DNA of 64,000 bases from Plesiomonas sp051652165 (GTDB lineage: Bacteria; Pseudomonadota; Gammaproteobacteria; Enterobacterales; CAMTGL01): NCBI RefSeq assembly GCF_051652165.1, contig NZ_JBOFTR010000007.1:1-64000 (forward strand), in the 5' to 3' direction. Below, piece after piece: positions 25,590-33,941 of this stretch. The position numbers and the translations under genes are program-made. Within the stretch, counting starts at the first letter, position 1, and each line of letters begins with the position of its first letter. A model generated the notes under the pieces. It worked only from the letters and a program-made list of their open reading frames with translations. It did not search any database and was not told the origin of the DNA.

Positions 25590-26891
25590 ATGTCCAAGAT
25601 CGTTAAAGTACTGGCTCGTGAAATTATTGACTCTCGTGGTAACCCTACCGTTGAAGCAGAAGTGCATCTGGAAGGGGGTTTTGTTGGTCTGGCTGCTGCG
25701 CCATCTGGTGCATCTACCGGTTCGCGCGAAGCACTGGAACTGCGTGATGGTGATAAATCCCGTTTCATGGGCAAGGGCGTTCTGAAAGCAATTTCTGCTG
25801 TTAATGGTCCGATTGCTGAAGCTCTGCTGGGTAAAGATGCAAAAGATCAAGTTGCTATCGATAAGATTATGATTGATCTTGATGGCACTGAAAACAAATC
25901 TAACTTTGGCGCAAATGCGATTTTGGCTGTATCACTGGCTAACGCTAAAGCTGCTGCTGCAGCGAAAGGCATGCCACTGTTTGCACACATTGCCGAATTG
26001 AACGGTACACCGGGCGTTTACTCTATGCCTCTGCCAATGATGAACATCATCAACGGTGGTGAGCACGCGGATAACAACGTTGATATCCAAGAGTTCATGA
26101 TCCAGCCTGTTGGCGCAAAAACGCTGAAAGAAGCAGTACGTATGGGTTCAGAAGTATTCCATACTCTGGCTAAAGTACTGAAAGCAAAAGGCATGGGTAC
26201 AGCAGTAGGTGACGAAGGTGGCTACGCGCCAAACCTAGAGTCTAACGCTGCTGCACTGGCTGCTATCAAAGAAGCCGTTGAGCAAGCTGGCTATGTGCTG
26301 GGTAAAGACATTACTCTGGCCATGGACTGTGCAGCTTCTGAATTCTACAACAAAGAAACGGGCATGTATGAGCTGAAAGGTGAAGGCAAAACCTTCACCG
26401 CAGAAGGCTTCTCTGATTTCTTGGCAGAATTGGCAACTCAGTACCCAATCGTCTCTATTGAAGATGGTCTGGACGAGTCTGATTGGGATGGCTTTGCATA
26501 CCAAACCAAGATTCTGGGTGACAAGATTCAACTGGTAGGTGATGATTTATTCGTTACCAACACCAAGATCCTGAAGCGTGGTATCGACAACGGTATCGTT
26601 AACTCCATTCTGATCAAATTCAACCAGATCGGTTCTCTGACCGAAACTCTGGCTGCAATCAAAATGGCGAAAGATGCAGGCTACACCGCTGTTATCTCTC
26701 ACCGTTCAGGTGAAACTGAAGATGCAACCATTGCTGATCTGGCAGTAGGTACAGCAGCTGGCCAAATCAAAACGGGTTCTATGAGCCGTTCTGACCGTGT
26801 TGCTAAGTACAACCAACTGATCCGTATCGAAGAGATGTTGGGCGAAAAAGCACCTTTCAACGGTTTGAAAGAAGTGAAAGGCCAAGCATAA
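25590..26891 (+). CDS. eno: Enolase
   Basis: Interconverts 2-phosphoglycerate and phosphoenolpyruvate in glycolysis; in E. coli it is also part of the RNA degradosome. It has 433 aa (E. coli 432). The proton donor is E209 in GDEGGYAP, the base is K343 in LIKFNQIGS, and metal ligands include SIEDGLDESDW. The strong AGGAAGA ribosome site and codon choice like other highly expressed genes fit abundant expression. It has a terminator on each side. Confidence 0.98.
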   Translation: MSKIVKVLAREIIDSRGNPTVEAEVHLEGGFVGLAAAPSGASTGSREALELRDGDKSRFMGKGVLKAISAVNGPIAEALLGKDAKDQVAIDKIMIDLDGTENKSNFGANAILAVSLANAKAAAAAKGMPLFAHIAELNGTPGVYSMPLPMMNIINGGEHADNNVDIQEFMIQPVGAKTLKEAVRMGSEVFHTLAKVLKAKGMGTAVGDEGGYAPNLESNAAALAAIKEAVEQAGYVLGKDITLAMDCAASEFYNKETGMYELKGEGKTFTAEGFSDFLAELATQYPIVSIEDGLDESDWDGFAYQTKILGDKIQLVGDDLFVTNTKILKRGIDNGIVNSILIKFNQIGSLTETLAAIKMAKDAGYTAVISHRSGETEDATIADLAVGTAAGQIKTGSMSRSDRVAKYNQLIRIEEMLGEKAPFNGLKEVKGQA

Positions 26892-26950
26892 TCGTGCTGC
26901 GCTAAAACTTCACACATTGTAATTTTATATTGCAGTGTGTTGCATAATAT

Positions 26951-26977
26951 AAGGCTACCTTTGGGTAGCCTTTTTTT
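26951..26977 (+). terminator. Rho-independent terminator of eno
   Basis: AAGGCTACC (26951-26959) pairs with GGTAGCCTT (26964-26972) around TTTG and is followed by T5. A textbook intrinsic terminator. Confidence 0.95.
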
Positions 26978-27118
26978 ATGGCTTAAAAGTAGTATTTATC
27001 AGAATAATACGGGAAATATATCAGTAACAAAGAGAGGTATATTGGCGACTAGCGTATTACGACAGTGGTACAACGGCATCAGATATGGGATGATAACGGC
27101 GATTTTTTGGGGGGTAAG

Positions 27119-27406
27119 ATGGGTAAACTAAGCATACTTTTGCTCGTGATACTGAGCTGGTTACAATACAGTCTGTGGCTGGGTAAAAATGGTGTGCATA
27201 CATATACCCGTATTCAGCGTGAAGTTGTGGCACAACAAGCAAGTAATATGAAACTAAAAAGCCGCAATGAACAACTATTTGCTGAAATTAATGATCTCTC
27301 TAGCGGGCTTGAAGCTATTGAAGAGCGTGCACGCGATGAGTTAGGCATGGTAAAACCGGGTGAAACTTTCTACCGTATTTTACCGGCGGATAAAACCACA
27401 AAATAA
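27119..27406 (+). CDS. ftsB: Cell division protein FtsB
   Basis: Small bitopic inner-membrane protein of the FtsQLB complex that signals septal peptidoglycan synthesis. The 95-aa protein has a transmembrane helix at residues 3-20 (opening MGKLSILLLVILSWLQYSLW) and a coiled coil (about 29-63). A conserved C-terminal segment RARDELGMVKPGETFYR ends the domain. The frame is open upstream to 27065, but the ATG at 27119 fits the family and follows a GGGG-rich site. It is followed after 6 nt by ispD, the usual pairing. Confidence 0.95.
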   Translation: MGKLSILLLVILSWLQYSLWLGKNGVHTYTRIQREVVAQQASNMKLKSRNEQLFAEINDLSSGLEAIEERARDELGMVKPGETFYRILPADKTTK

Positions 27407-27412
27407 GTAATA

Positions 27413-28147
27413 ATGATGACTGTGGCCACTGAACAACCTATACATTTTATTGCGATTATTCCTGCTGCAGGCATTGGTAGTCGAATGCAATCGGCTATTC
27501 CGAAGCAATATTTATTGCTACAAGGATTAACAATTTTAGAGCATACCGCACAGGCGTTACTGCGTGATACGCGTATTGCATCGGTTATCATTGCACTGCA
27601 CCCTGATGATTGCTGGTTTGATACACTCTCTTTGCGTAATCATCCACGTATTCGTACCGTTGTCGGAGGGAATGAGCGTGCTGACTCAGTATTGTCAGCT
27701 TTGCGCTCAATTGAGGATGATAGCGCATGGGTGCTAGTGCATGATGCTGCCCGCCCATGCCTGCACGCCAATGATCTTGACAAACTTCTGACCTTTGTTG
27801 ACCGTCCGTGGCAGGGAAACATGCCAATTGGCGCAATTTTAGCCAGCCCCGTACGCGATACCATGAAACGCGGAACAGCCTCACAAACTATCGATCACAC
27901 TGTTGAACGTACGCAGTTGTGGCATGCATTAACACCGCAAATGTTCCCTGCGCGCTTGCTGTGTGATTGTCTTGAAAAAGCCTTAGCAGAGCAGGCTATG
28001 ATCACTGATGAGGCTTCTGCCTTAGAGTTTTGTGGCTTTCAACCTTATCTTGTGAGCGGGCGTGCCGATAATATCAAGGTAACACAACCTGAAGATCTGG
28101 AACTGGCTCGTTTTTACTTAGCGCACATTGCTAATGTTATCTGCTGA
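27413..28147 (+). CDS. ispD: 2-C-methyl-D-erythritol 4-phosphate cytidylyltransferase
   Basis: Third step of the MEP isoprenoid pathway: CTP plus methylerythritol phosphate gives CDP-ME. The 244-aa protein has the nucleotide-binding signature PAAGIGSRMQ with KQY close behind, and the family motif VHDAARPC near residue 106. Two ATGs are in tandem (27413, 27416). The ribosome site is poor, consistent with coupling to ftsB 6 nt upstream. Its CTP comes from PyrG. Dxs and IspF of the same pathway are also in this window. Confidence 0.96.
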   Translation: MMTVATEQPIHFIAIIPAAGIGSRMQSAIPKQYLLLQGLTILEHTAQALLRDTRIASVIIALHPDDCWFDTLSLRNHPRIRTVVGGNERADSVLSALRSIEDDSAWVLVHDAARPCLHANDLDKLLTFVDRPWQGNMPIGAILASPVRDTMKRGTASQTIDHTVERTQLWHALTPQMFPARLLCDCLEKALAEQAMITDEASALEFCGFQPYLVSGRADNIKVTQPEDLELARFYLAHIANVIC

Positions 28148-28248
28148 TCTTAAAACGTGGCAGTGTCTACACACGATGAAGCAATAGATGCAATCACACA
28201 GTATCACTTTTACTCTCTATTCCCCTTTTTAGCTTGCGAGGACATCAG

Positions 28249-28800
28249 ATGATGCGTATTGGACATGGTTTTGATGTACACAAGTTTGGCGGCGATGGCC
28301 CTGTCATTATGGGTGGCGTAGCCATTCCGTACCCGCAAGGCTTGCTCGCTCACTCTGATGGGGATGTTGCTTTGCATGCGTTGACTGATGCATTACTTGG
28401 TGCTGCCGCACTGGGTGATATTGGCCATCTATTTCCGGATACTGACCCTGCATATAAAGGTGCAGATAGCCGTAACTTGCTGCGTGAAGCATTTTGTCAG
28501 ATCCAACAAAAAGGTTACTGCGTTGGGAATGTTGATATCACTATTATTGCTCAATCTCCTAAAATGGCCCCGCACATCAACGCCATGCGCGCCTGTATTG
28601 CCGCAGATTTAGCCTGTTCGATTGATTGCGTGAATGTCAAAGCTACCACCACTGAGAAGCTCGGTTTTACGGGGCGAGGCGAAGGTATTGCCTGTGAAGC
28701 GGTTGCGTTGTTGCTAAAAAAATCAACAACTGAACATAGTATGACTCAACAACCTTGTACAGATAAAAACGCAGGAAATGGAGAGTACATCAGTGAGTGA
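28249..28800 (+). CDS. ispF: 2-C-methyl-D-erythritol 2,4-cyclodiphosphate synthase
   Basis: Zinc-dependent trimeric enzyme closing the cyclodiphosphate in the MEP pathway. The N-terminus MRIGHGFDVH carries the metal ligands Asp and His. HSDGDVALHALTDALLGA and TTTEKLGFTGRGEGIA are conserved. The length is 183 aa against 159 in E. coli. The family fold ends at EAVALLLKK, leaving a 24-residue polar C-terminal tail that runs into truD. GAGG lies seven bases before the first of two tandem ATGs (28249, 28252). A 101-bp gap separates it from ispD. Confidence 0.96.
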   Translation: MMRIGHGFDVHKFGGDGPVIMGGVAIPYPQGLLAHSDGDVALHALTDALLGAAALGDIGHLFPDTDPAYKGADSRNLLREAFCQIQQKGYCVGNVDITIIAQSPKMAPHINAMRACIAADLACSIDCVNVKATTTEKLGFTGRGEGIACEAVALLLKKSTTEHSMTQQPCTDKNAGNGEYISE

Positions 28801-29839
28801 GCTGCACTACTTACACGGAAAACCAACACATTACGCACAACTAAAAGCACAACCAGATGATTTTTGTGTGATAGAGAACTTAGGCTATGACTTTACCGGT
28901 GAGGGTGAACATGTCATGGTCTTAGTACGAAAAATAAGCTGCAATACCAAGTTTGTTGCTGAAAAACTTGCTGAATATGCGGGTATTCCTGCGCGTAATG
29001 TAACATATGCGGGTTTAAAAGATCGCCATGCGGTCACCGAGCAGTGGTTTGGTCTGCATATTCCGGGAAAAATCACCCCCGATTTTTCCGCTTTTCAGCT
29101 CGATGGTTGTACCGTGCTAAATATAACACGACATAACCGTAAAATGCGCACTGGAGCATTACGCGGAAATCAATTTGAAATTTTACTGCGTGGTATGACA
29201 GCGTCTACTGAACATGATGTGCGACTCACACTAATCGCCGAACAAGGTGTGCCTAACTATTTTGGCGAACAACGTTTTGGTCGTGAAGGTAATAACTTGC
29301 ATCTCGCAAGGCGTTGGGCTAGTGGTGAAGTAAAAGTTAAAGACCGTAATAAACGAAGTTTTTGCCTGTCTGCTGCCCGTAGCGAGCTATTTAATTTAGT
29401 GGTGAGTGCCCGCATTGCCGCTAATTTGCATACCACGGTATTGCTGGGGGATGCGCTGCAACTGGCTGGCCGCAACAGTTGGTTTGTCACTACGCCAGAA
29501 GAGTTGACGCAATCTCAACAACGTTTGCAAGAGCGTGATGTTAATTTAACTGCACCTATGGTTGGAGAGGGTGAGTTAGGCTCACAGGCGGAGGCTGCCA
29601 CGTTTGAGCAAATACAATTAGACACCGAACAGGCTTTAATCCATTTGTTAACCCGTGAGCGTTTAGAATCTATGCGGCGTGCTCTGCTATTACGGCCAGA
29701 ACGCTTTACATGGCAATGGCAGCCTGAAGGGTTAAAGCTGGCCTTTTTTCTGCCAGCAGGCAGCTACGCAACCAGCGTTATTCGTGAAATCGTGTTGACT
29801 GATCAAGAAGGAGATAACCGTGCGTATCCTGCTGAGTAA
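28793..29839 (+). CDS. truD: tRNA pseudouridine-13 synthase TruD
   Basis: Isomerises U13 of tRNA-Glu to pseudouridine. The 348-aa protein carries the catalytic Asp in GLKDRHAVTEQW (D77) and the TruD signatures NYFGEQRFGREGNNL and DRNKRSFCLSAARS. I choose the GTG at 28793 because GGAG lies nine bases upstream. An ATG at 28778 is in frame, but its ribosome site is too close. It overlaps ispF by 8 nt and surE by 20 nt. Confidence 0.95.
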   Translation: MSELHYLHGKPTHYAQLKAQPDDFCVIENLGYDFTGEGEHVMVLVRKISCNTKFVAEKLAEYAGIPARNVTYAGLKDRHAVTEQWFGLHIPGKITPDFSAFQLDGCTVLNITRHNRKMRTGALRGNQFEILLRGMTASTEHDVRLTLIAEQGVPNYFGEQRFGREGNNLHLARRWASGEVKVKDRNKRSFCLSAARSELFNLVVSARIAANLHTTVLLGDALQLAGRNSWFVTTPEELTQSQQRLQERDVNLTAPMVGEGELGSQAEAATFEQIQLDTEQALIHLLTRERLESMRRALLLRPERFTWQWQPEGLKLAFFLPAGSYATSVIREIVLTDQEGDNRAYPAE

Positions 29840-30569
29840 TGATGATGGTGTGACTGCACCGGGGATTCAAATTCTTGCCGCAGAGCTGCGAAAATTTGCT
29901 GATGTGACCGTTGTTGCACCTGATCGTAACCGCAGTGGCGCATCAAATTCATTGACACTTGAGATGCCCGTACGCATTAACACACTGGCTAACGGTAATC
30001 TTTCGGTACGCGGTACGCCGACTGATTGTGTGCATTTAGCCGTAAATGGTTTGATGTCTCCGCTGCCAGACATTGTGGTTTCAGGCATCAATGCTGGCCC
30101 TAATCTAGGAGATGATGTGATCTACTCCGGCACGGTTGCTGCTGCAACGGAAGGGCGACATATGGGGTATCCAGCATTAGCCGTATCACTCAATGGCACA
30201 ACCCATTATGAAACGGCCGCAGTGATTACGGCACGGTTATTGCGTACATTGCAACGGCATCCACTTCGTACGAATCGTATTTTAAATATCAATGTGCCCG
30301 ATGTGCCTCTTGAGCAGATTAAGGGGATCAAGATTACCCGTTGCGGTAATCGCCACCCCGCGGGCAAAGTCATTTGTGAGCAAGATCCGCGCGGTAATGA
30401 TATTTACTGGATCGGCCCTGTTCCAGCAGCAAAAGATGCGGGTGAAGGAACTGACTTTGATGCAGTAGCACAACACTATGTTTCAGTAACCCCGTTACAG
30501 ATTGATTTAACCGCACATCAGCATCTTGATATGCTGACTGAATGGGTAGAAAGCAGCGGAGAGTGGTAA
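29820..30569 (+). CDS. surE: 5'/3'-nucleotidase SurE
   Basis: Metal-dependent survival protein that dephosphorylates nucleoside monophosphates and short polyphosphate. It has 249 aa. The N-terminus MRILLSNDDGVTAPG gives metal ligands D8 and D9; APDRNRSGASN and SGINAGPNLGDDVIYSGTVAAA complete the site. The start is GTG inside truD, with a near-perfect AAGGAGAT seven nt upstream. The operon surE-pcm-nlpD-rpoS is the stationary-phase survival locus. Confidence 0.96.
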   Translation: MRILLSNDDGVTAPGIQILAAELRKFADVTVVAPDRNRSGASNSLTLEMPVRINTLANGNLSVRGTPTDCVHLAVNGLMSPLPDIVVSGINAGPNLGDDVIYSGTVAAATEGRHMGYPALAVSLNGTTHYETAAVITARLLRTLQRHPLRTNRILNINVPDVPLEQIKGIKITRCGNRHPAGKVICEQDPRGNDIYWIGPVPAAKDAGEGTDFDAVAQHYVSVTPLQIDLTAHQHLDMLTEWVESSGEW

Positions 30570-30571
30570 TA

Positions 30572-31201
30572 ATGAAGAGGTCAGTCGAGTTAGATCGGCT
30601 GCTCATCAACTTGAAAGCACAGGGGATCAGGGATGAGCAAGTTCTGCATGCACTGGCCAGCGTCCCGCGAAACCGTTTCATTGATGAAGCATTCACCCAT
30701 AAAGCTTACGATAACACCGCACTGCCGATAGGTGCGGGGCAGACTATTTCTCAACCCTATATTGTTGCGCGGATGACGGAGCTGCTCGGGCTGCAGCCCC
30801 ATTCACGGGTGTTGGAAATTGGCACAGGTTCAGGCTATCAAACCGCAATTTTGGCACATTTGGTTGATCGAGTCTGCTCAGTTGAACGGATTAAAACCCT
30901 GCAATGGCAGGCAAAACGGCGTTTTAAACAACTCGATTTACATAATATTGCTACCCGTCACGGTGATGGCTGGGAAGGTTGGCCGGCACGCGCACCTTTT
31001 GATGCAATCATTGTTACCGCGGCAGCAACGGCTATTCCGCAAGCACTGCTGGAACAGTTGGCCGATGGCGGTGTACTGGTGATCCCGGTGGGGTCTACTA
31101 GTCAGGCATTGCAGAAAATTACTCGCATTAAAACACAGTATACGATTGAGCAGATTGAGGCGGTTCGTTTTGTGCCGCTCGTACAAGGAGAGATTGCGTG
31201 A
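30572..31201 (+). CDS. pcm: Protein-L-isoaspartate O-methyltransferase
   Basis: Repairs isoaspartyl damage in ageing proteins using SAM. The 209-aa protein (E. coli 208) has the SAM motif VLEIGTGSGYQTAILAHL near residue 80 and the substrate-side segment PIGAGQTISQPYIVARM near 55. The frame opens at 30542, but the ATG at 30572, with GGAG eleven nt before it, fits the family start. Its TGA overlaps the GTG of yqaA. Confidence 0.96.
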   Translation: MKRSVELDRLLINLKAQGIRDEQVLHALASVPRNRFIDEAFTHKAYDNTALPIGAGQTISQPYIVARMTELLGLQPHSRVLEIGTGSGYQTAILAHLVDRVCSVERIKTLQWQAKRRFKQLDLHNIATRHGDGWEGWPARAPFDAIIVTAAATAIPQALLEQLADGGVLVIPVGSTSQALQKITRIKTQYTIEQIEAVRFVPLVQGEIA

Positions 31202-31773
31202 AATTATTTGGTGCTATTTATGATCGCGTTATGATCTGGGCACGTCACCCGAAAGCAGAGATATGGTTGGGCGCGGTCAGTTTTATCGAGGCTATTTTTT
31301 TTCCTATCCCGCCCGATATTATGTTGGCCCCGATGGCGCTGGCTGAACCGAAAAAAGCGGTACGATATGCACTTGTTACCGCAGTCACCTCTGTACTCGG
31401 TGGTATTATCGGTTATGCTTTGGGATACTACTTGTTCGATCTGCTGCAACCGATGATTGCACATATGGGTTATCAGGCTAATTTAGATAAAGCCATGCAG
31501 TGGTTCAAGGAGTGGGGAGTTTTAGTGGTCTTCATTGCTGGTTTCTCTCCTATTCCGTATAAAGTTTTTACCGTAACGGCCGGGTTACTCAAAATGGCAT
31601 TTTGGCCATTTGTTGGCGCAGCATTAATTTCACGTACCGCACGTTTTTTACTGGTTGCGTTATTAATGGCCTGGGGCGGCCCGCGTATGGAAGTACAATT
31701 ACGCAAATATATTGAAATATTAGGTTGGGGTACTGTGGCGCTGGCAGTACTTGTTTATTTGATTTATCGCTAA
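31198..31773 (+). CDS. yqaA: DedA/VTT-family inner-membrane protein YqaA
   Basis: Multi-spanning membrane protein of the DedA-like (SNARE-associated/VTT) superfamily; exact role unknown, and relatives affect lipid flipping and envelope integrity. The 191 aa show about five hydrophobic stretches, with the family elements FIEAIFFPIPPDIMLAPMAL and FIAGFSPIPYKVFTVTAGLL. The start is GTG, overlapping pcm by 4 nt. Its position between pcm and nlpD is the Vibrio/Aeromonas order; E. coli has yqaA elsewhere and shorter. Confidence 0.88.
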   Translation: MKLFGAIYDRVMIWARHPKAEIWLGAVSFIEAIFFPIPPDIMLAPMALAEPKKAVRYALVTAVTSVLGGIIGYALGYYLFDLLQPMIAHMGYQANLDKAMQWFKEWGVLVVFIAGFSPIPYKVFTVTAGLLKMAFWPFVGAALISRTARFLLVALLMAWGGPRMEVQLRKYIEILGWGTVALAVLVYLIYR

Positions 31774-31790
31774 AATTGTTAGGTGAAAGG

Positions 31791-32765
31791 ATGATTTCAG
31801 GAAGCCTAAACAAGGCCCTCTATCAGACAGGTCTTTACTCTTGTTTATTATTTGCACTCAGTGGGTGTTCTACAACATCAACAAATCCGGCACCAGTAAG
31901 TTCGGCAACGTCAGAGAGTGGTGATTACTACAGCTCTTCGTCGAGCTCAAGTTCTACGCCCGATTATAAACATCTACAAAAGGGAAGCTATACAGGAACA
32001 ACATACCGAGTGAAAGATGGTGAAACACTCTTTTATATCTCGTATATCTCTGGCCGTGATTTTAGGGATCTCGCTGCGGCAAATAATATCCCTGCGCCTT
32101 ATACGATTTATCCTGGGCAGACCATTCGATTGTCGGATAACACTGATGCGAGTACTTCACGTACTCATCAGACCAGCAGTAGATCGACACAAAGTTATGT
32201 TGAACCTGTTGCGGTTAAGCATTATTCTGGTAATGAAAGTAAACAAAATGTTAATCAGCGTCAGGGTGATATTCATGTTACAGAAACAGTGGTTGCACGT
32301 AGTACACCACCTGTTTCGGTAAAACCTATTGAAACACCTGTGAAAAGTAGCCCAAGCACATCCAATGCATCAAGTGAAGCGGGTAATGCTACCGTAGGCA
32401 CTTGGCGTTGGCCGGTGGAAGGTAAGGTGATTAACGGCTACTCGGCATCAGAAGGTGGCAATAAAGGGATTGATATTGCAGGCAGACGTGGCCAGCCTAT
32501 TTATTCAACGGCGGCAGGTCGTGTGGTATATGCCGGCAACGCATTACGTGGATATGGCAATTTAATCATCATTAAACACAATGATGACTATCTCAGTGCC
32601 TATGCACACAATGAAACATTACTGGTGAAAGAGCGTCAGTCTGTGAAAGCAGGTGAGCAGATTGCCACTATGGGTAGTTCAGGCACCAGCTCAGTCAGGT
32701 TGCACTTTGAAATACGTTATAAAGGTAAGTCTGTGAATCCGTTGGGTTATTTACCACGGCGCTAA
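31791..32765 (+). CDS. nlpD: Murein hydrolase activator lipoprotein NlpD
   Basis: Outer-membrane lipoprotein that activates the amidase AmiC at the division site. A lipobox LSGC lies near residue 26. A Ser-rich linker is followed by a LysM domain (YRVKDGETLFYISY through YPGQTIRL, about residues 70-115). The C-terminal LytM/M23 domain (about 215-324) has lost the usual zinc ligands: NKGID replaces HxGxD and RLHFE replaces HLHFE. That is typical of activators rather than enzymes. The frame is open from 31725; the ATG at 31791 follows AGGTGAAAGG. The rpoS promoter is expected inside this gene, as in E. coli. Confidence 0.95.
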   Translation: MISGSLNKALYQTGLYSCLLFALSGCSTTSTNPAPVSSATSESGDYYSSSSSSSSTPDYKHLQKGSYTGTTYRVKDGETLFYISYISGRDFRDLAAANNIPAPYTIYPGQTIRLSDNTDASTSRTHQTSSRSTQSYVEPVAVKHYSGNESKQNVNQRQGDIHVTETVVARSTPPVSVKPIETPVKSSPSTSNASSEAGNATVGTWRWPVEGKVINGYSASEGGNKGIDIAGRRGQPIYSTAAGRVVYAGNALRGYGNLIIIKHNDDYLSAYAHNETLLVKERQSVKAGEQIATMGSSGTSSVRLHFEIRYKGKSVNPLGYLPRR

Positions 32766-32827
32766 ACGGGCAGAGAGGGTTGTACTGCTTCGTATTTCTC
32801 CGACATGCAAGTGCCAAGGAGTAAAGT

Positions 32828-33811
32828 ATGAGCCATAGCAATACTGCAGCAGAAGAACTGCATGACTTTGAGTTAGAAGAGTCGTCTTTAGAAACACTCG
32901 AAGAGGAGGCTTTTCAACTGGCAGCGGAAGAGGATCTCGACGCTGACGAGCAGTTCCCGCACATTGATGCTCTGCGAGTGTTAGATGCAACCCAACTCTA
33001 TCTAGGGGAGATTGGTTTCTCCCCACTGTTAACAGCAGCAGAAGAGGTCTATTTTGCCCGCCGAGCCTTACGTGGTGATGAATCAGCGCGTAAACGGATG
33101 ATTGAGAGCAATTTGCGCCTTGTAGTAAAAATTGCTCGCCGTTACGGTAATCGAGGCTTGGCACTGCTTGATTTGATTGAGGAAGGGAATCTCGGTCTGA
33201 TCCGTGCGGTTGAGAAATTCGATCCTGAAAGAGGTTTTCGTTTCTCTACCTATGCAACATGGTGGATTCGTCAAACCATTGAACGCGCGATTATGAATCA
33301 AACGCGAACTATCCGTTTGCCGATTCATGTCGTGAAAGAGCTGAATGTTTATTTGCGCACGGCGCGGGAGTTAGCGCATAAACTTGAACACGAGCCTACA
33401 GCAGAAGATATTGCATCAGTGCTTGACTGCCCAGTGCATGATGTTAGCCGTATGTTACGTTTAAATGAGCGTATTACATCAGTTGATACCCCTATCACGG
33501 GTGATTCAGAAAAAGCGTTGCTAGATATCCTAGCGGATGAAAAAGACAATGGTCCTGAAGAGACAACCCAAGATAACGATATGCATTCAAGTATTGTTAA
33601 GTGGTTGTATGAACTTAATCCTAAACAACGTGAAGTGCTTGCGCGTCGTTTTGGTTTATTGGGTTATGAGGCGGCAACGTTGGAAGATGTTGGCAGTGAA
33701 ATTGGCTTAACACGTGAGCGTGTTCGCCAAATTCAAGTTGAAGGTTTGCGTCGATTACGTGATATTTTGACTCAGCAAGGGTTGAGCTTAAATGCACTTT
33801 TTCGGGAATAA
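32828..33811 (+). CDS. rpoS: RNA polymerase sigma-S factor
   Basis: General stress and stationary-phase sigma factor. The 327-aa protein (E. coli 330) has regions 1.2-2.4 (LYLGEIGFSPLLTAAEE, then FSTYATWWIRQTIERAI) and region 3 (VKELNVYLRTARELA). Region 4 carries the helix-turn-helix (TLEDVGSEIGLTRERVRQIQ). An AAGGAG site precedes the ATG. It follows nlpD by 62 nt and ends at a strong bidirectional terminator facing mutS. Confidence 0.97.
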   Translation: MSHSNTAAEELHDFELEESSLETLEEEAFQLAAEEDLDADEQFPHIDALRVLDATQLYLGEIGFSPLLTAAEEVYFARRALRGDESARKRMIESNLRLVVKIARRYGNRGLALLDLIEEGNLGLIRAVEKFDPERGFRFSTYATWWIRQTIERAIMNQTRTIRLPIHVVKELNVYLRTARELAHKLEHEPTAEDIASVLDCPVHDVSRMLRLNERITSVDTPITGDSEKALLDILADEKDNGPEETTQDNDMHSSIVKWLYELNPKQREVLARRFGLLGYEAATLEDVGSEIGLTRERVRQIQVEGLRRLRDILTQQGLSLNALFRE

Positions 33812-33880
33812 TGCACAAAAGCAAAGATTGGCAGTTTATTCGCAATTAAAAATCAAACATTAAAAATTGAATTTAAAATA

Positions 33881-33911
33881 AAAAAGTCCCCGTTTTACGG
33901 GGACTTTTTTT
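33881..33911. terminator. Bidirectional terminator between rpoS and mutS
   Basis: GTCCCCGT pairs with ACGGGGAC around TTT, flanked by A5 on the left and T7 on the right. It therefore works as an intrinsic terminator for both convergent genes. Confidence 0.95.
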
Positions 33912-33941
33912 GTCTCATTGATAGATTATTGAATGCAATAA

